From positions 4,866,613-4,930,612 of the forward strand of contig NZ_CP007203.1 of assembly GCF_000340565.2 (NCBI RefSeq): 64,000 nucleotides of DNA, written 5' to 3'. The notes below the pieces were generated by a model that worked only from the letters and a program-made list of their open reading frames with translations, was not told the DNA's origin and did not search any database. The position numbers were made by a program, and so were the translations under genes. Shown here piece by piece: positions 8,657-18,472 of this stretch; within the stretch, counting starts at the first letter, position 1; each line of letters opens with the position of its first letter. The DNA comes from Nodularia spumigena CCY9414. GTDB taxonomy: Bacteria; Cyanobacteriota; Cyanobacteriia; Cyanobacteriales; Nostocaceae.

Positions 8657-9073
8657 ATGCAGCAAGAGGCACACACAATTATTCAAACCTTAAAATCTAA
8701 GGGTTTGAGGGTGACTCCTCAGAGGTTCGCAGTTTATGCAAATTTGTTATCTCGGTCAGATCACCCCACAGTTGAAACCATCCTGGCGGATCTCAATAAG
8801 GATTTTCCAGTGTCGTCTCAGGCGACTATTTACAGTTCTCTACAAGCTCTCAGAGAAGTGGGACTTGTCCAGGAGGTTTTACTGGAAGAGGGGGTTTGTC
8901 GCTATGATGCCAATGTGGAACCTCATCACCATTTTTGTTGTCGCCGATGTGGTGCAATTGAAGATATTGCGTGGGAAACTTTCCAGTGTATAGATATGAA
9001 AAGTCTACGCCCTGGTATGCGTGGTGAAAGTTATGAAGTGACTGTTCGGGGTTGGTGCGATAGTTGTCCGTGA
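8657..9073 (+). CDS. perR: Fur-family peroxide repressor (PerR/FurC type)
   Basis: The 138-residue protein has the winged-helix start GLRVTPQRFAVYANLL, the recognition region SSQATIYSSLQALREVGLV, then EPHHHFCCRRCGAIED and a C-terminal CDSC. The two CxxC pairs are the structural zinc site and the His-rich loop belongs to the regulatory metal site. It is closest in type to PerR/FurC rather than Fur, because of its size and its position divergent from a peroxiredoxin. It probably represses prx and itself until peroxide oxidises the metal-bound histidines. A TATAAT box at 8615-8620 may be its -10 element. PerR versus Fur specificity is inferred. Confidence 0.88.
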   Translation: MQQEAHTIIQTLKSKGLRVTPQRFAVYANLLSRSDHPTVETILADLNKDFPVSSQATIYSSLQALREVGLVQEVLLEEGVCRYDANVEPHHHFCCRRCGAIEDIAWETFQCIDMKSLRPGMRGESYEVTVRGWCDSCP

Positions 9074-9121
9074 ATGTTGTGGGGTGGTCATCCTGCCCGC
9101 CCTTGTGTCAAAGTGAAATAA

Positions 9122-11380
9122 CTACTTAAGTATTTGCTGTAAAGACAGTAATAATTCATTGACAGTGTAAGGTTTTGGCAAAAATGTCTGTGTACCAGTG
9201 TCCATAACTTCTCCTAATTTAGTTTTGGACATCAGACCACTGGTAGCAATAATTTTCACTTGGGGGTTGATTTTTTGCAAAGTCCGAATAGCTGTGACTC
9301 CATCTAAGGAAGGTAACATCATATCCATGAGGACAGCACTAATTTTGTCTGCATATTTAGCATATAGTGCGATCGCCTCAATGCCGTCACTAGCAATTAA
9401 CGTCTGATATTGGTGACTTTCGAGCGAATTTCTGGTGACATCCTGTATCGAAGGTTCATCATCCACAATCAGAATTAATTCCCCATGTCCTGTGGGTATT
9501 GCTACATCTTCAACAGCGAGGGTTTCCGTTCCCCCCACAGCTGGTAAATACACCTTAAAGCTAGTACCATTACCTACCTCACTATAGACATTGATAAAAC
9601 CACCGTGGCTTTTAACAATTCCAATCACAGTAGAAAGTCCTAAACCTGTACCTTGTCCCACTGGTTTAGTAGTAAAAAATGGCTCAAAAATTCTATCTAA
9701 AGTTTCTTGCGGTATACCAACTCCAGTATCAGTAACCGTAATTACCACATATAATCCGGCTTCTGCTTCCAAATTCATCCGCGCATAATTTTCATCAACC
9801 ACAAAATTCTCAGCAGATATACTTAAAATACCCCGATGAGGCATAGCATCGCGGGCATTGACACACAAATTCATTACTACCTGATGGAGTTGGGTACTAT
9901 CTCCAGAAACCAGCCACAACTCATTAGGGATATTGGTATGAATTTCGATAGATTTGGGAAATGTTTCTTTGAGAATTTTGGCAATTTCCACAATCAAATG
10001 CCTAATCTGCAAAGTAATCCGCTTTCCTTCTACACCTCTAGCAAAGGATAGCACCTGCTTAACTAAATCTGCTCCTCTTTTGGCGTTGATTTCCAAAATT
10101 TCCAACAACCGTTTAGTCCGTTCATCAGCATCGGGGAATTTAAGCGGTAGTAATTGCGCTCCTGCCAAAATTGGTGTTAAAATATTATTCAAATCGTGAG
10201 CAATACCACTAGCCAGTGTACCGATACTTTCCAGACGTTGGGTGCGAAATAATTGTGATTCTAAACGCTTCTTCTCTGTAATATCTGTATCTACAATCAG
10301 AATTGACTTAGGCCTTCCCTGTGCGTCGCGTACCAAACTCCAACGACTCGCTACCAGAATTTCTTTACCAGTTTTAGTGATTTGAGTTAACTCGCCTTCC
10401 CACTTACCTTTAGTCATGACAGACAATAAAGCCTCGTGGTTTTCTTGCGCGGCTTCATTATCCAAAATATCACCAAAATTTCTGCCTACAGCCTCTTGAA
10501 CTTGCCAACCATAGAGAGTTTCTGCACCTTTGTTCCAAAACTGAATCTGATTTTCTAAATCACACACACAAATTGCATCAGTGGTGATATCTAGTAAAGC
10601 CGCTTGTTCACGAATTTTGGCTTCTGAAAGCTTGCGTTCGCTGATATCAATACCAGCACAAGTTATACCGACAATTTCTTGCGATTCATTCCGTAATGGT
10701 TCCACAGTCAAGTCGTAATATCGAGTCCCCAGGGGCGTAGTGATTGATACTTCCTCTCGTATCCCGATGCCGTTAGTCAGTACACTATGTTTAATCGCCG
10801 TCAAACCTTGAGCATCTTTGTCTGGAATCAAATCACAGTCATGTTTACCCAACATATCCTGACTTGTCCATCCAGACATGGGATTATAAACCCAGGTGTA
10901 AGATAAATTTATATCTTGGTTGAAAACAAAGATTGGGGAATTTTTTAAAGCCACCCGAAAGCGTTCTTCACTTTGGCGCAGGGCATTTTCGGAACGTTGA
11001 CGCTCAATAGCATAACGCATAGAACGTACCAGCAAATCGCCAGTCACTTGACCCTTGACTAAATAATCTTGTGCGCCTGACTGCATCGCTCGTAGTGCGA
11101 GGGTTTCATCATTTAAACCCGTTAACACAATAATTGGAGTAGCTTTAGTCTGACGAGCCGTACTGATAAAGGTGTCTAGTCCTTGGCTATCAGGTAACGA
11201 AAGGTCTAACAATATGACATCAAAGCTATCTCTCGCTATACATTCTAATGCTTCACAGAGCTGCTCGGCTGGTTGCAACTCCACTTTAGCTGTAGTTACT
11301 TCCTGTAATAACTCTTGTAGTAAAAAAACATCACCAGGGTTATCTTCGACTAACAAGACTTTAATAGAATTTCCTGCCAT
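9122..11380 (-). CDS. Hybrid sensor histidine kinase (REC-PAS-PAS-HisKA-HATPase-REC)
   Basis: The 752-residue protein begins with a receiver domain ([10 protein letters not shown], phosphoacceptor in VILLDLSLP). Two PAS domains follow (about 135-255 and 260-375), then HisKA with GIAHDLNNILTP. The HATPase domain (about 495-610) has NLCVNARDAMP, DTGVGIPQ and GTGLGLSTV. A second receiver at 630-750 has LIVDDEP and VLMDMMLPSLDG. There is no transmembrane segment, so it is cytoplasmic. It is the last gene of a three-gene operon, 8 bp after a single-domain receiver. The receiver at both ends suggests a phosphorelay hub. The ligand or signal sensed by the PAS domains cannot be read from the sequence. 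Confidence 0.9.
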   Translation of the reverse strand: MAGNSIKVLLVEDNPGDVFLLQELLQEVTTAKVELQPAEQLCEALECIARDSFDVILLDLSLPDSQGLDTFISTARQTKATPIIVLTGLNDETLALRAMQSGAQDYLVKGQVTGDLLVRSMRYAIERQRSENALRQSEERFRVALKNSPIFVFNQDINLSYTWVYNPMSGWTSQDMLGKHDCDLIPDKDAQGLTAIKHSVLTNGIGIREEVSITTPLGTRYYDLTVEPLRNESQEIVGITCAGIDISERKLSEAKIREQAALLDITTDAICVCDLENQIQFWNKGAETLYGWQVQEAVGRNFGDILDNEAAQENHEALLSVMTKGKWEGELTQITKTGKEILVASRWSLVRDAQGRPKSILIVDTDITEKKRLESQLFRTQRLESIGTLASGIAHDLNNILTPILAGAQLLPLKFPDADERTKRLLEILEINAKRGADLVKQVLSFARGVEGKRITLQIRHLIVEIAKILKETFPKSIEIHTNIPNELWLVSGDSTQLHQVVMNLCVNARDAMPHRGILSISAENFVVDENYARMNLEAEAGLYVVITVTDTGVGIPQETLDRIFEPFFTTKPVGQGTGLGLSTVIGIVKSHGGFINVYSEVGNGTSFKVYLPAVGGTETLAVEDVAIPTGHGELILIVDDEPSIQDVTRNSLESHQYQTLIASDGIEAIALYAKYADKISAVLMDMMLPSLDGVTAIRTLQKINPQVKIIATSGLMSKTKLGEVMDTGTQTFLPKPYTVNELLLSLQQILK

Positions 11381-11388
11381 TAATTATT

Positions 11389-11835
11389 TCACTCCGGTGG
11401 CAGTTTGACAATTGCAAACCAGAAATTTTCTATAGATTGTACAATTTTAACGAATTGATCAAAGTCAACCGGCTTAGTGATAAAACAATTAGCCGAGAGG
11501 TTATAAGCTTTGAGAATATCTTCCTCAGATTGAGAAGTTGTCAAAACAACGACAGGAATCCGCCTGAGTTTTTTATCAGCTTTGATTTCTGCGAGGACTT
11601 CCCGCCCGTCTTTTTTGGGTAAGTTTAAATCAAGCAGGACAATATCTGGATGAGGTGCATTAGCATAGTTTCCCTGTTTTTGCAAGAATGCCATTGCTTC
11701 TACGCCATCTTCCACCACATTCAGGTTAACTGAGATTTTGCTATCTTCGAGGGCGATTCTGGTTAGTTCAGCATCGCCGGGATTGTCTTCTACTAACAAA
11801 ACCTCAATGGGCATAATCGCTGTGGTATTATTCAC
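11389..11835 (-). CDS. Single-domain response regulator (Rcp1-like)
   Basis: This 148-residue protein is a lone receiver domain: [14 protein letters not shown] at the start, the phosphoacceptor aspartate in [14 protein letters not shown], the conserved threonine in [12 protein letters not shown] and the lysine in FITKPVD. The pattern, including the short extra loop before the phosphoacceptor strand, matches Rcp1-type regulators that serve cyanobacterial phytochrome-like kinases. It overlaps the upstream GAF/PAS kinase by 4 bp (translational coupling) and precedes the hybrid kinase, so it likely shuttles phosphate between them. It has no DNA-binding output domain. Confidence 0.9.
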   Translation of the reverse strand: MNNTTAIMPIEVLLVEDNPGDAELTRIALEDSKISVNLNVVEDGVEAMAFLQKQGNYANAPHPDIVLLDLNLPKKDGREVLAEIKADKKLRRIPVVVLTTSQSEEDILKAYNLSANCFITKPVDFDQFVKIVQSIENFWFAIVKLPPE

Positions 11836-14384
11836 GATTGTTTACCAACCTTTTCTGGAATTGTGAAGTAAAAAGTCGAGCCTTGACCCGGTTTCGACTC
11901 AACCCAGATCCTGCCGCCGTGGCGTTCTATAATCTTTTTACAAATTGCCAACCCAATTCCAGTCCCTGGGTATTTACTTCTACCGTGTAAGCGTTGAAAT
12001 ATCACAAAAATACGTTCAGCATATTGGGATTCTATACCAATTCCATTATCACTCACGGAGAATAGCCATTCATTTGGGGGAGTGGGGAGTGGGGAATGGG
12101 GAATGGGGAGTTGTTCTTGTGTTTGTTCTGCTTTCACTGCTCCCAGGTGAATTTTTAGTGGTGATTCTCCCCGGAATTTGATGGCGTTACCAATTAAGTT
12201 TTGTAACACTTGGGTGAGTTGAGTAGGATCAGCCATGACTATAGGTAACAGGTCATGGGTAATGATTGCGCTACTCTCTTCTATGGTAAATTTGAGATTG
12301 GCGATCGCCCGCTCAAAAATCATGTTAAAATCAACTTCGACAATGGGCTGTCCTCGGCTGGTAACACGGGAATAATCCAACAAATCATTAATCAGACTCT
12401 GCATCCGCCGCGCCCCATCGACAGCGTAGGTGATAAACTGTTCCGCATTAGCATCTAATTGATGTTTATATTTGCGTTCTAACAGTTGTAAATAACTTGT
12501 CACCATCCGCAACGGTTCCTGCAAATCATGGGATGCGACATAAGCAAACTGTTCTAATTCAGCATTAGAGCGAGCCAATTCCTGAGTATGGCGGGTTTCT
12601 TGTTCTAATAACTTTGCTTGAGCCAAAGCAATTCCAATCTGGTTAGCTATCTGTTGTAACAAATCTAACTCAAAGCTGTTCCACTGGCGAGGTGTAGCAC
12701 ATTGATGAGCAATCAACAAACCCCAAAGATTTTCCCTGACCATAATCGGGACTACAAGGTTAGCTTTTACACCTAAACTTTGCAGAAATTCCCCATAGCA
12801 GTCTTTAATATCAGCTTGTTCAACGTCTACAATTGCAGCGACTCTGCCTAGACGATATTGTTCCACATAGCCTTGTTCTTGAAAACAGGGGTCGAGAATG
12901 TCTTGTCCTAAAACCACAGGCCAACCAGGTAGTACAGCTTCTTGTACCACCGTTCCCGAACCATCAGCCCAAACTTGAAACATCACAACTCGGTCAGCTT
13001 CCAGAAGTTTTTGGACTTCTTTGACCGTAGTTTGGAGAATTTCCTCTATTTCGAGACTTTCGCGAATTTTGAGGGTGATTTCTGCGAAAAGTTGCGAGCG
13101 CAAATTCTGACGTTTTAATTCCTCTTCAGCTTGTTTGCGTTCAGCAATATCAGTATGGGAACCTAGCATCCGCACCACATCACCAGTTTTATCCCAAAGA
13201 GCCTGTCCGCGATCTAGAATCCATTTATAACTACCATCTTTACATAAAAGTCGATGTTCGGTAACATAGAAAGGTGTTTTCTTGGTAAAGTGATTTTCCA
13301 AGGCTTGCAGGACATAATTTAAATCATCAGGATGGACTAGTTTTTCCCATTCATCCAAATGATTAGCAATTTCCTGGTCTTCATATCCCAGCATTTCCTT
13401 CCAGCGAGTGGAGAAAAACACCTCATTGGTTTTGACATTCCAATCCCAAATACCATCATTATTACCCTGTAAGGCTAATTGCCAACGTTCTTCACTTTGT
13501 CGCAGGGCTACGGCTGTTTGCTGCTTTTCGGTAATATCTTGGAAATACACAGACAAACCATCACGCGAGGGATAGGCGTGAACGCTAAACCAACCTTTGA
13601 GGGGTGGATAGAATTCTTCAAATTCCACACTAACTTGTTGAGCGATCGCTCTGTGATACTCATGATAAAATTTTGTCTCTACCAGTGCTGGGAAAACTTC
13701 CCAGATATTTTTACCCAATAAATCATTTTTGCTTTTCTGCAACAGTCGTTCTGGTTGACTATTAATATATGTAAATCGCCAATCTTGATCTAACGCAAAA
13801 AAAGCATCAGTGATACTTTCGAGTATATTTGTAATCTGGGTTTTAGCAGCTTGCTCATGAGTGATAAATTCCTCACTAATGCGAGAGACTTCCGATACAT
13901 TACGTCTGAGTTCTAGTTGGTTAATTACCAAGCGACTCAAAGCCACCAGCGCGTCTACTTGTTGTTGGCTCAGTTGCCGTGGTACTTTGTCAATTACACA
14001 CAGAGTTCCCAACATATAACCCTTCGGAGTAATCAAAGGGACACCAGCATAAAACCTCACATAGGGATAATCAGTCACCACCGGATTTGTTGCTAACTTC
14101 GCATCAGCTAAAGCATCGGGTACTATGACAACATCCCGTTTTTCTTGGCAAAGGTAAGATAACCCGACATTACGGGGCATTTCCGGCACATCCAAACCGA
14201 GTTTTGCTTTAAACCACTGACGATTTTCATCGATAAAATTGACTAAAGCTATGGGTGTACCACAGATAAAAGCAGCTAATTGAGCTAAATTATCATAAAC
14301 TTCTTCCGGTTCCGTATCCAAAATTTGATACTGGCGGAGAACTTCCAGCCTCACCGCTTCATCATTATTCGATTTAGCATTCAT
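11832..14384 (-). CDS. Sensor histidine kinase GAF-PAS-PAS-GAF-HisKA-HATPase
   Basis: The 850-residue protein has an N-terminal GAF domain (about 20-165), two PAS domains (185-290 and 297-420) and a second GAF (440-590). The phytochrome-type HisKA has [12 protein letters not shown] near 625, and the HATPase domain has [18 protein letters not shown] and [12 protein letters not shown]. No bilin-binding cysteine motif was found in the second GAF, so light sensing is not shown. A proline-rich stretch of about 14 residues, encoded by heptamer repeats, is inserted in the HATPase domain before the DNGIG box. It is the first gene of the operon and overlaps the response regulator by 4 bp. Confidence 0.9.
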   Translation of the reverse strand: MNAKSNNDEAVRLEVLRQYQILDTEPEEVYDNLAQLAAFICGTPIALVNFIDENRQWFKAKLGLDVPEMPRNVGLSYLCQEKRDVVIVPDALADAKLATNPVVTDYPYVRFYAGVPLITPKGYMLGTLCVIDKVPRQLSQQQVDALVALSRLVINQLELRRNVSEVSRISEEFITHEQAAKTQITNILESITDAFFALDQDWRFTYINSQPERLLQKSKNDLLGKNIWEVFPALVETKFYHEYHRAIAQQVSVEFEEFYPPLKGWFSVHAYPSRDGLSVYFQDITEKQQTAVALRQSEERWQLALQGNNDGIWDWNVKTNEVFFSTRWKEMLGYEDQEIANHLDEWEKLVHPDDLNYVLQALENHFTKKTPFYVTEHRLLCKDGSYKWILDRGQALWDKTGDVVRMLGSHTDIAERKQAEEELKRQNLRSQLFAEITLKIRESLEIEEILQTTVKEVQKLLEADRVVMFQVWADGSGTVVQEAVLPGWPVVLGQDILDPCFQEQGYVEQYRLGRVAAIVDVEQADIKDCYGEFLQSLGVKANLVVPIMVRENLWGLLIAHQCATPRQWNSFELDLLQQIANQIGIALAQAKLLEQETRHTQELARSNAELEQFAYVASHDLQEPLRMVTSYLQLLERKYKHQLDANAEQFITYAVDGARRMQSLINDLLDYSRVTSRGQPIVEVDFNMIFERAIANLKFTIEESSAIITHDLLPIVMADPTQLTQVLQNLIGNAIKFRGESPLKIHLGAVKAEQTQEQLPIPHSPLPTPPNEWLFSVSDNGIGIESQYAERIFVIFQRLHGRSKYPGTGIGLAICKKIIERHGGRIWVESKPGQGSTFYFTIPEKVGKQS
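12075..12111. repeat. Heptameric repeat inside the kinase coding region
   Basis: GGGGAGT/GGGGAAT units repeat about five times and are read in frame on the minus strand as [11 protein letters not shown]. The repeat lies between the N and G1 boxes of the HATPase domain. Similar heptamers occur between genes elsewhere in the window (for example 35115-35185). Confidence 0.85.
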
Positions 14385-14662
14385 CCGGTTTTATAAAAAA
14401 ATTAAAAAATTAAAAAAATCAAGTTTCACCGCATATTTCTAGTGTAACAAGATTAAAAGTGATGGTATTTCTGTATATATTGGAAGTTTAAAGGTACATC
14501 AGTCAAAATTTGATGTATAATTCAATACTATTTAGTTGAGGGTAGCACTTTTTTTGACCAATAGTTCCTTAATGGTACAAGCCCCCAGATTTATCTGTGG
14601 AATCAATCAATCGAAAATCCCAAATCTAAAATCCTCAAGCCCCTAGATTCATCTGTGGGGTC

Positions 14663-14690
14663 AATCTAAAATCTAAAATCTAAAATCTAA
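14663..14690. repeat. Heptamer tandem repeat AATCTAA x4
   Basis: Four consecutive AATCTAA units, followed by AATTGTTTGAC. The same array and following sequence occur at 20757-20795. It is a short tandemly repeated repetitive (STRR) sequence of the kind known in heterocystous cyanobacteria. Confidence 0.85.
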
Positions 14691-14863
14691 AATTGTTTGA
14701 CATACTAAGTTATTAGACAAAATGACCCCTGGAAGGGTTGCTCAGGCGATGGGGAGCATTTTTGCGGTGAAACGAAAGCGGGCTTTACCCTTTTTTTGAT
14801 TTCTTGGTCATAAATCTGGGTCAAAGCCCTGCGAAAACCAGAGCGATCGCTCTTCACTATAAC

Positions 14864-15285
14864 TATAGCGGTATGCAACTTCAATGAAGTACATCATAGC
14901 CCCCTCCTCGCTTGCGGGGCTACCGTGTACACACAAGTCTGAAAATTCTACCTAACGCTTGGTTTTGTTGTCTAGTTATGTTCTAGGATTGCGCCGAAAA
15001 ACCTGTCATTGCGTATCGCTAAGGCGAAAGCTCCGCTAACGCGTAGCGTCTCGCAGAGAGGAGGAACGACGTTCGCGTAGCGTGTCGCCTTGCGACTCAG
15101 CAATCCCAACGACCAGGGGACAATGCGATTACTTCGTTCCGCTATCGCTCCACTCGTAATGACAATTTAAAGGGTTTAAAAGGCTTGAAACCCTTGTAGA
15201 TATTACTTGTGTGTACACCTTAGGCTTGCGGGGAGGGGGTTGGGGGTGGGGTTGTTGTATCTCACTTAACTGATAATCGCTATAG
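14864..15285 (+). repeat. Composite dispersed repeat, copy 1
   Basis: The left part (14864-14936) begins TATAGCGGTATGCAACTTCA and ends GTGTACACACAA; the right part (15207-15285) runs from TTGTGTGTACACC to CTCACTTAACTGAT. Both parts recur in inverted orientation at 19442-19509 and 19328-19390, where they lie close together. In this copy they are split by about 270 bp containing another repeat with GCGTAGCGT motifs. No coding capacity is seen; it looks like a MITE-type element. Confidence 0.7.
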
Positions 15286-15314
15286 CAACTTTGGTTATGC
15301 AAGAAATTGGAGAT

Positions 15315-16091
15315 TTAAATAACTAACACCAAATACGACCACGACGGAGCAGTTTCTAATAAAGCGGTTCTGACCTTAGCAGGGTCGGGTTTTTCACCGC
15401 GTTGAATTTGCAGACTTAGCAGTAAAGCAGCCACTGCTGAAACAATGGGGGTAGCAAAGCTAGTACCACTGAGTTTTTGTGTCCCTCCTCCCGGTTCTGC
15501 ACCTAAGATGTTTGACCCTGGTGCTAGGATGCCTTGATTTTGGTAAATTTCCCCCCAGTTGCTAAAGTCTATGGGTTTACCTTGGTCATCCATCGCCCCT
15601 ACTGCTAATACAGTGGGTAAGGATGCGGGGACGTGCAAACATTGGCAACCATCGTTACCCGCAGCAGACACAATTAAAACATTGTTGTCTTTGCATAGTT
15701 GCACAGCCTTATCTAACCAACCTTCAGCTTCACCATTATCGGTGAGTTGTCCGGCGCTGATGTTGATAATATGCGCCCCGGCATTAACCGCTTGTTCAAT
15801 GGCGCGAGATAAATCTAATTGAGAAGATTTCCTATTATTATCACTAAAAATAGGCACGATTAAACCCCGACACCGGGGGGCAATTCCTTCAACGGGTGAT
15901 TCCGGTTGACCAAATATAATACTGGCTACATGAGTACCGTGATTGGACATACTTTCACTGGTAGCTTCTCCCTGTACAAGAGTTTGCACCCTAGTTAAAT
16001 TGGCTGCATTAAAGCAGGAATCGGATTGATCAACTAATCCATCCAGTACCGCTACACATATTTGTGAATCACCCTGTGTTAACTTCCATAT
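15315..16091 (-). pseudogene. PatA-like subtilisin protease, truncated at both ends
   Basis: The homologous frame runs from IWKLTQGDS (16091) through the catalytic aspartate in CVAVLDGLVD. The catalytic histidine follows in NHGTHVASIIFGQ, the oxyanion asparagine in SAAGNDG and the catalytic serine in SGTSFATPIVSAVAALL. All three S8 triad residues are therefore present. A TAA directly before IWK (16092-16094) removes the N-terminal start, and after LLETAPSW the frame changes to unrelated residues and stops. A shorter ATG-started frame (15989) would lack the aspartate. The sequence resembles the protease domain of PatA-type cyanobactin maturation proteases. A second, divergent S8 fragment lies 2.4 kb away. 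It is probably a decaying gene. Confidence 0.75.
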
Positions 16092-16348
16092 TTACTGTCC
16101 AAAAAGAGTTAGAAAAAACAAGAATCGAAAATGTTAGACTTTACTATTATAAATCCTTCAACTAATCTCTCAGCAATTGGCAACCCAACAAAATTAAATC
16201 ACACACAAAATCACCAAAATGTTGGGTAACATCCCTCAACCCAACCGACACAATTTAAATAACATCCTGTAAATCCTTAAATCCTGGAAATCCTGATTCT
16301 GACAATTTCATTATCTAAACTATAATTGTAATAAAGAATTTTATTTTT

Positions 16349-16744
16349 ATGACAATTCCCACAACTATTAACTTACCCGAAAGTTTAGCTGCTTCTGTCC
16401 AGCGTCTTGGAGAAGCAACAGCGCGAGAGATATCAGACGTTTTGCTTGACACCCTAGAAATAGTATTACCTACCTTAGATAATCTCTCAGAAATTAGCAT
16501 TAATTCAAGCATTCCTGATATTTCCGATCAGGAACTTCTAGAATTAGCTAATTTAAAAATGGATGTAGTGCAAAATCAACGCTTGGGAGAACTACAAGCT
16601 AAAGGAAAAAATACAGGTTGAACAGCAGGAGAACGTTATGAATTATTAATTTTAATGTCCCTTTATCAAATCGGACAATTAAGAAAATCTGAAGGTTTAG
16701 CCGAAGCTGTTAAACGGGGAATAAAAACTCCTTTATTACCATAA
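16349..16744 (+). pseudogene. Small hypothetical protein interrupted by an in-frame TGA
   Basis: The first frame encodes 90 residues (MTIPTTINLPESLAASVQRL...) and stops at TGA 16619-16621. The same frame then continues without interruption for 40 codons (TAGERYELLILMSLYQIGQL, then RKSEGLAEAVKRGIKTPLLP) to a TAA at 16742-16744. The continuation looks like real protein, so the TGA is probably a nonsense mutation in a gene of about 130 codons. The family is not recognised; helix-rich, acidic middle. It lies next to a Uma2 nuclease gene inside the decayed island. An authentic short product ending at residue 90 cannot be excluded. Confidence 0.65.
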
Positions 16745-16835
16745 CCAAAATTCCTCATACAACATCCTGAAAATCCTGAAATCCTGGACATCCTGATTGG
16801 TGACAATTTCATTTTCTGCAAAATTTGAGGAAATT

Positions 16836-17519
16836 ATGATATCTCCTAACGCCATGTCTCCCATCTTAACTATTCCTCCCCTAGAAAACGGCGACAAATT
16901 AACCCGTCATGAATTTGAACGGCGTTATCATGCCATGCCGAATTTGAAAAAAGCCGAATTAATTGAAGGAGTAGTTTACGTGGCATCACCCGTTAGAGCA
17001 AAACAACATGGTAAACCCCATGCTCGCATTATGACTTGGTTAGGAACTTATGAAGCAGCTACCCCAGGACTGGAAGCACTGGATAATACTACCGTCCTTC
17101 TTGATACAGATAACGAACCACAACCGGATGCTTTATTAAGAATTGAAATAGGAGGACAATCAAGAATAAATAAAGATGATTATGTAGAAGGTGCGCCAGA
17201 ATTAATAGTAGAAATTGCTGCTTCTAGTGCTTCCTATGATTTACATGAAAAACTCAAAGTTTATCGTCGTAATCAAGTCCAAGAATATTTAATATGGCGA
17301 GTTTATGACCATCAATTTGATTGGTTTAGGCTACAACAAGGGGAGTATATTCAACTTCAACCCAATGCAGATAATATAATTTGTTCCCAAATATTCCCCG
17401 GTTTATGGTTAGATAAAACAGCATTATTAGGAGGAGATTTAGGAAAAGTGTTAACCATTGTCCAGCAGGGTTTAGCAAGTCCAGAACATGAGGATTTTAT
17501 TAGTAGATTATCTAGTTAG
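16836..17519 (+). CDS. Uma2-family (DUF820) restriction-endonuclease-fold protein
   Basis: From the ATG at 16836, which has GAGGA five bases before it, the protein is 227 residues; a longer frame begins at 16797. It shows the Uma2 pattern: KKAELIEGVVYVASPV near residue 45, QPDALLRIE near 110, APELIVEIAASS near 135 and YLIWRVYD. The D and E-x-(hydrophobic) positions correspond to a PD-(D/E)xK nuclease core. Cyanobacteria carry many copies of this family and their biological role is unclear; many sit beside mobile or decayed genes, as here. Confidence 0.85.
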   Translation: MISPNAMSPILTIPPLENGDKLTRHEFERRYHAMPNLKKAELIEGVVYVASPVRAKQHGKPHARIMTWLGTYEAATPGLEALDNTTVLLDTDNEPQPDALLRIEIGGQSRINKDDYVEGAPELIVEIAASSASYDLHEKLKVYRRNQVQEYLIWRVYDHQFDWFRLQQGEYIQLQPNADNIICSQIFPGLWLDKTALLGGDLGKVLTIVQQGLASPEHEDFISRLSS

Positions 17520-17668
17520 TCCGATAGCGTAGCGTGGCGTGGCCATATCAGGATATCCAGGATTTTTATGGTGTTTATACCAAAGGTTTGCTTCACTTTT
17601 CTGAGGGTAAAATCACTGTATGACATAATGTAAATATTTCCAAGAATGATGTAAAATCTATGTGAAAA

Positions 17669-18004
17669 TCAACCAACAGCAAAACCTGTATATTGTCTCA
17701 CCAAAGGTTCATGAAATGCTAAAACAATATCTGATTTTGGCACTCCTAACTTAACTAACTCATCTGCTATGCCAATCTCAGTTCCATCATGTTGTATCCA
17801 AATTTTCTGATCTTTAATATCCAAATGCAAAACACAACCATGCTGCCGTTTTCTATTTTTCCAACCCACATACATCAATTGATAATGATCACCAAAAGTA
17901 TCAAAAATCAATTGTTGTTCAATTTCATCTTTAGCTGAACCTAATTGAGCATATTCTGTGATCACTTGTTTGACATAATTGCGATATTGTTCTAGTTTTT
18001 CCAT
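17669..18004 (-). CDS. xisI: XisI-family protein
   Basis: The 111-residue protein starts MEKLEQYRNYVKQVITEYAQ and contains FDTFGDHYQLMYVGWKNRKR, HGCVLHLDIKD and GIADELVKLGVPKSDIVLAF. These are hallmarks of XisI, described in Anabaena as one of the factors controlling excision of the fdxN DNA element during heterocyst differentiation. It overlaps the upstream xisH by 13 bp, so the two are translated as a pair. XisH/XisI pairs are common in cyanobacteria far from any fdxN element, so the excision role should not be assumed. The gene is intact. Confidence 0.9.
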   Translation of the reverse strand: MEKLEQYRNYVKQVITEYAQLGSAKDEIEQQLIFDTFGDHYQLMYVGWKNRKRQHGCVLHLDIKDQKIWIQHDGTEIGIADELVKLGVPKSDIVLAFHEPLVRQYTGFAVG

Positions 18005-18408
18005 GCTACAATTACCTCCTGAACTGGATCATAAATCATGATTTTAAGTTGGGAACGCTCAACAACTGTTTTAATAAACTGCAATTGAAAGAAAGAGTAA
18101 TAAATTCCTGAAGGAACAGCTAAATATAAAACTCGTTCTGGTTGTTGTTCTTCTAATGCCAAATGATAATTAAAAAATTGTCCAATGGCTTGATGAAATT
18201 GAGAAATATTAGATGTACCAATAAAACTCTTAATTTCCACCGCTATTTTTTCTCCTTCTCTTTCAGCAGCTAAAACTTGCTCCGCACCGAGATCAATATA
18301 CATTTCCACATCACCAACTTCTATTCTTAAAGGATCATCTGTAATCACCCAACCTTCTTTTTCTAACCCTATCCTAACAGCATCATGAAAAATATCTTTA
18401 GCTGGCAT
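17992..18408 (-). CDS. xisH: XisH-family protein (PD-(D/E)xK-like fold)
   Basis: The 138-residue protein starts MPAKDIFHDAVRIGLEKEGW and carries the core YIDLGAEQVLAAEREGEKIA followed by VEIKSF and a QFHQAIGQFFNYHLAL segment. D, E and EIK positions fit a restriction-endonuclease-like nuclease fold, which is known for XisH. In Anabaena it is required with XisI and the recombinase XisF for fdxN element excision. No recombinase is present here. It is intact, overlaps xisI by 13 bp and is divergent from the second protease fragment. Confidence 0.9.
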   Translation of the reverse strand: MPAKDIFHDAVRIGLEKEGWVITDDPLRIEVGDVEMYIDLGAEQVLAAEREGEKIAVEIKSFIGTSNISQFHQAIGQFFNYHLALEEQQPERVLYLAVPSGIYYSFFQLQFIKTVVERSQLKIMIYDPVQEVIVAWKN

Positions 18409-18472
18409 TAACTTTATAAAAGATTAGACTTTTCACCCATAATTATAACATCAATTACACACAATCAAAACC

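Larger units (their letters stand above)
14385..15314. other. Gene-free region rich in repeats
   Basis: About 0.9 kb without a believable gene. It holds an AT-rich leader upstream of the kinase operon, a duplicated motif around 14580-14660 (CCCCAGATTTATCTGTGG and CCCCTAGATTCATCTGTGGGG), heptamers at 14663-14690 and a composite repeat at 14864-15285. It also has an inverted block with GCGTAGCGT motifs at about 15015-15100. Confidence 0.7.

Noticed and set aside
17669-18408. XisH/XisI as evidence for an fdxN excision element here
   Set aside because: No XisF-type recombinase, fdxN half or direct-repeat excision sites were found; the pair alone is not diagnostic.
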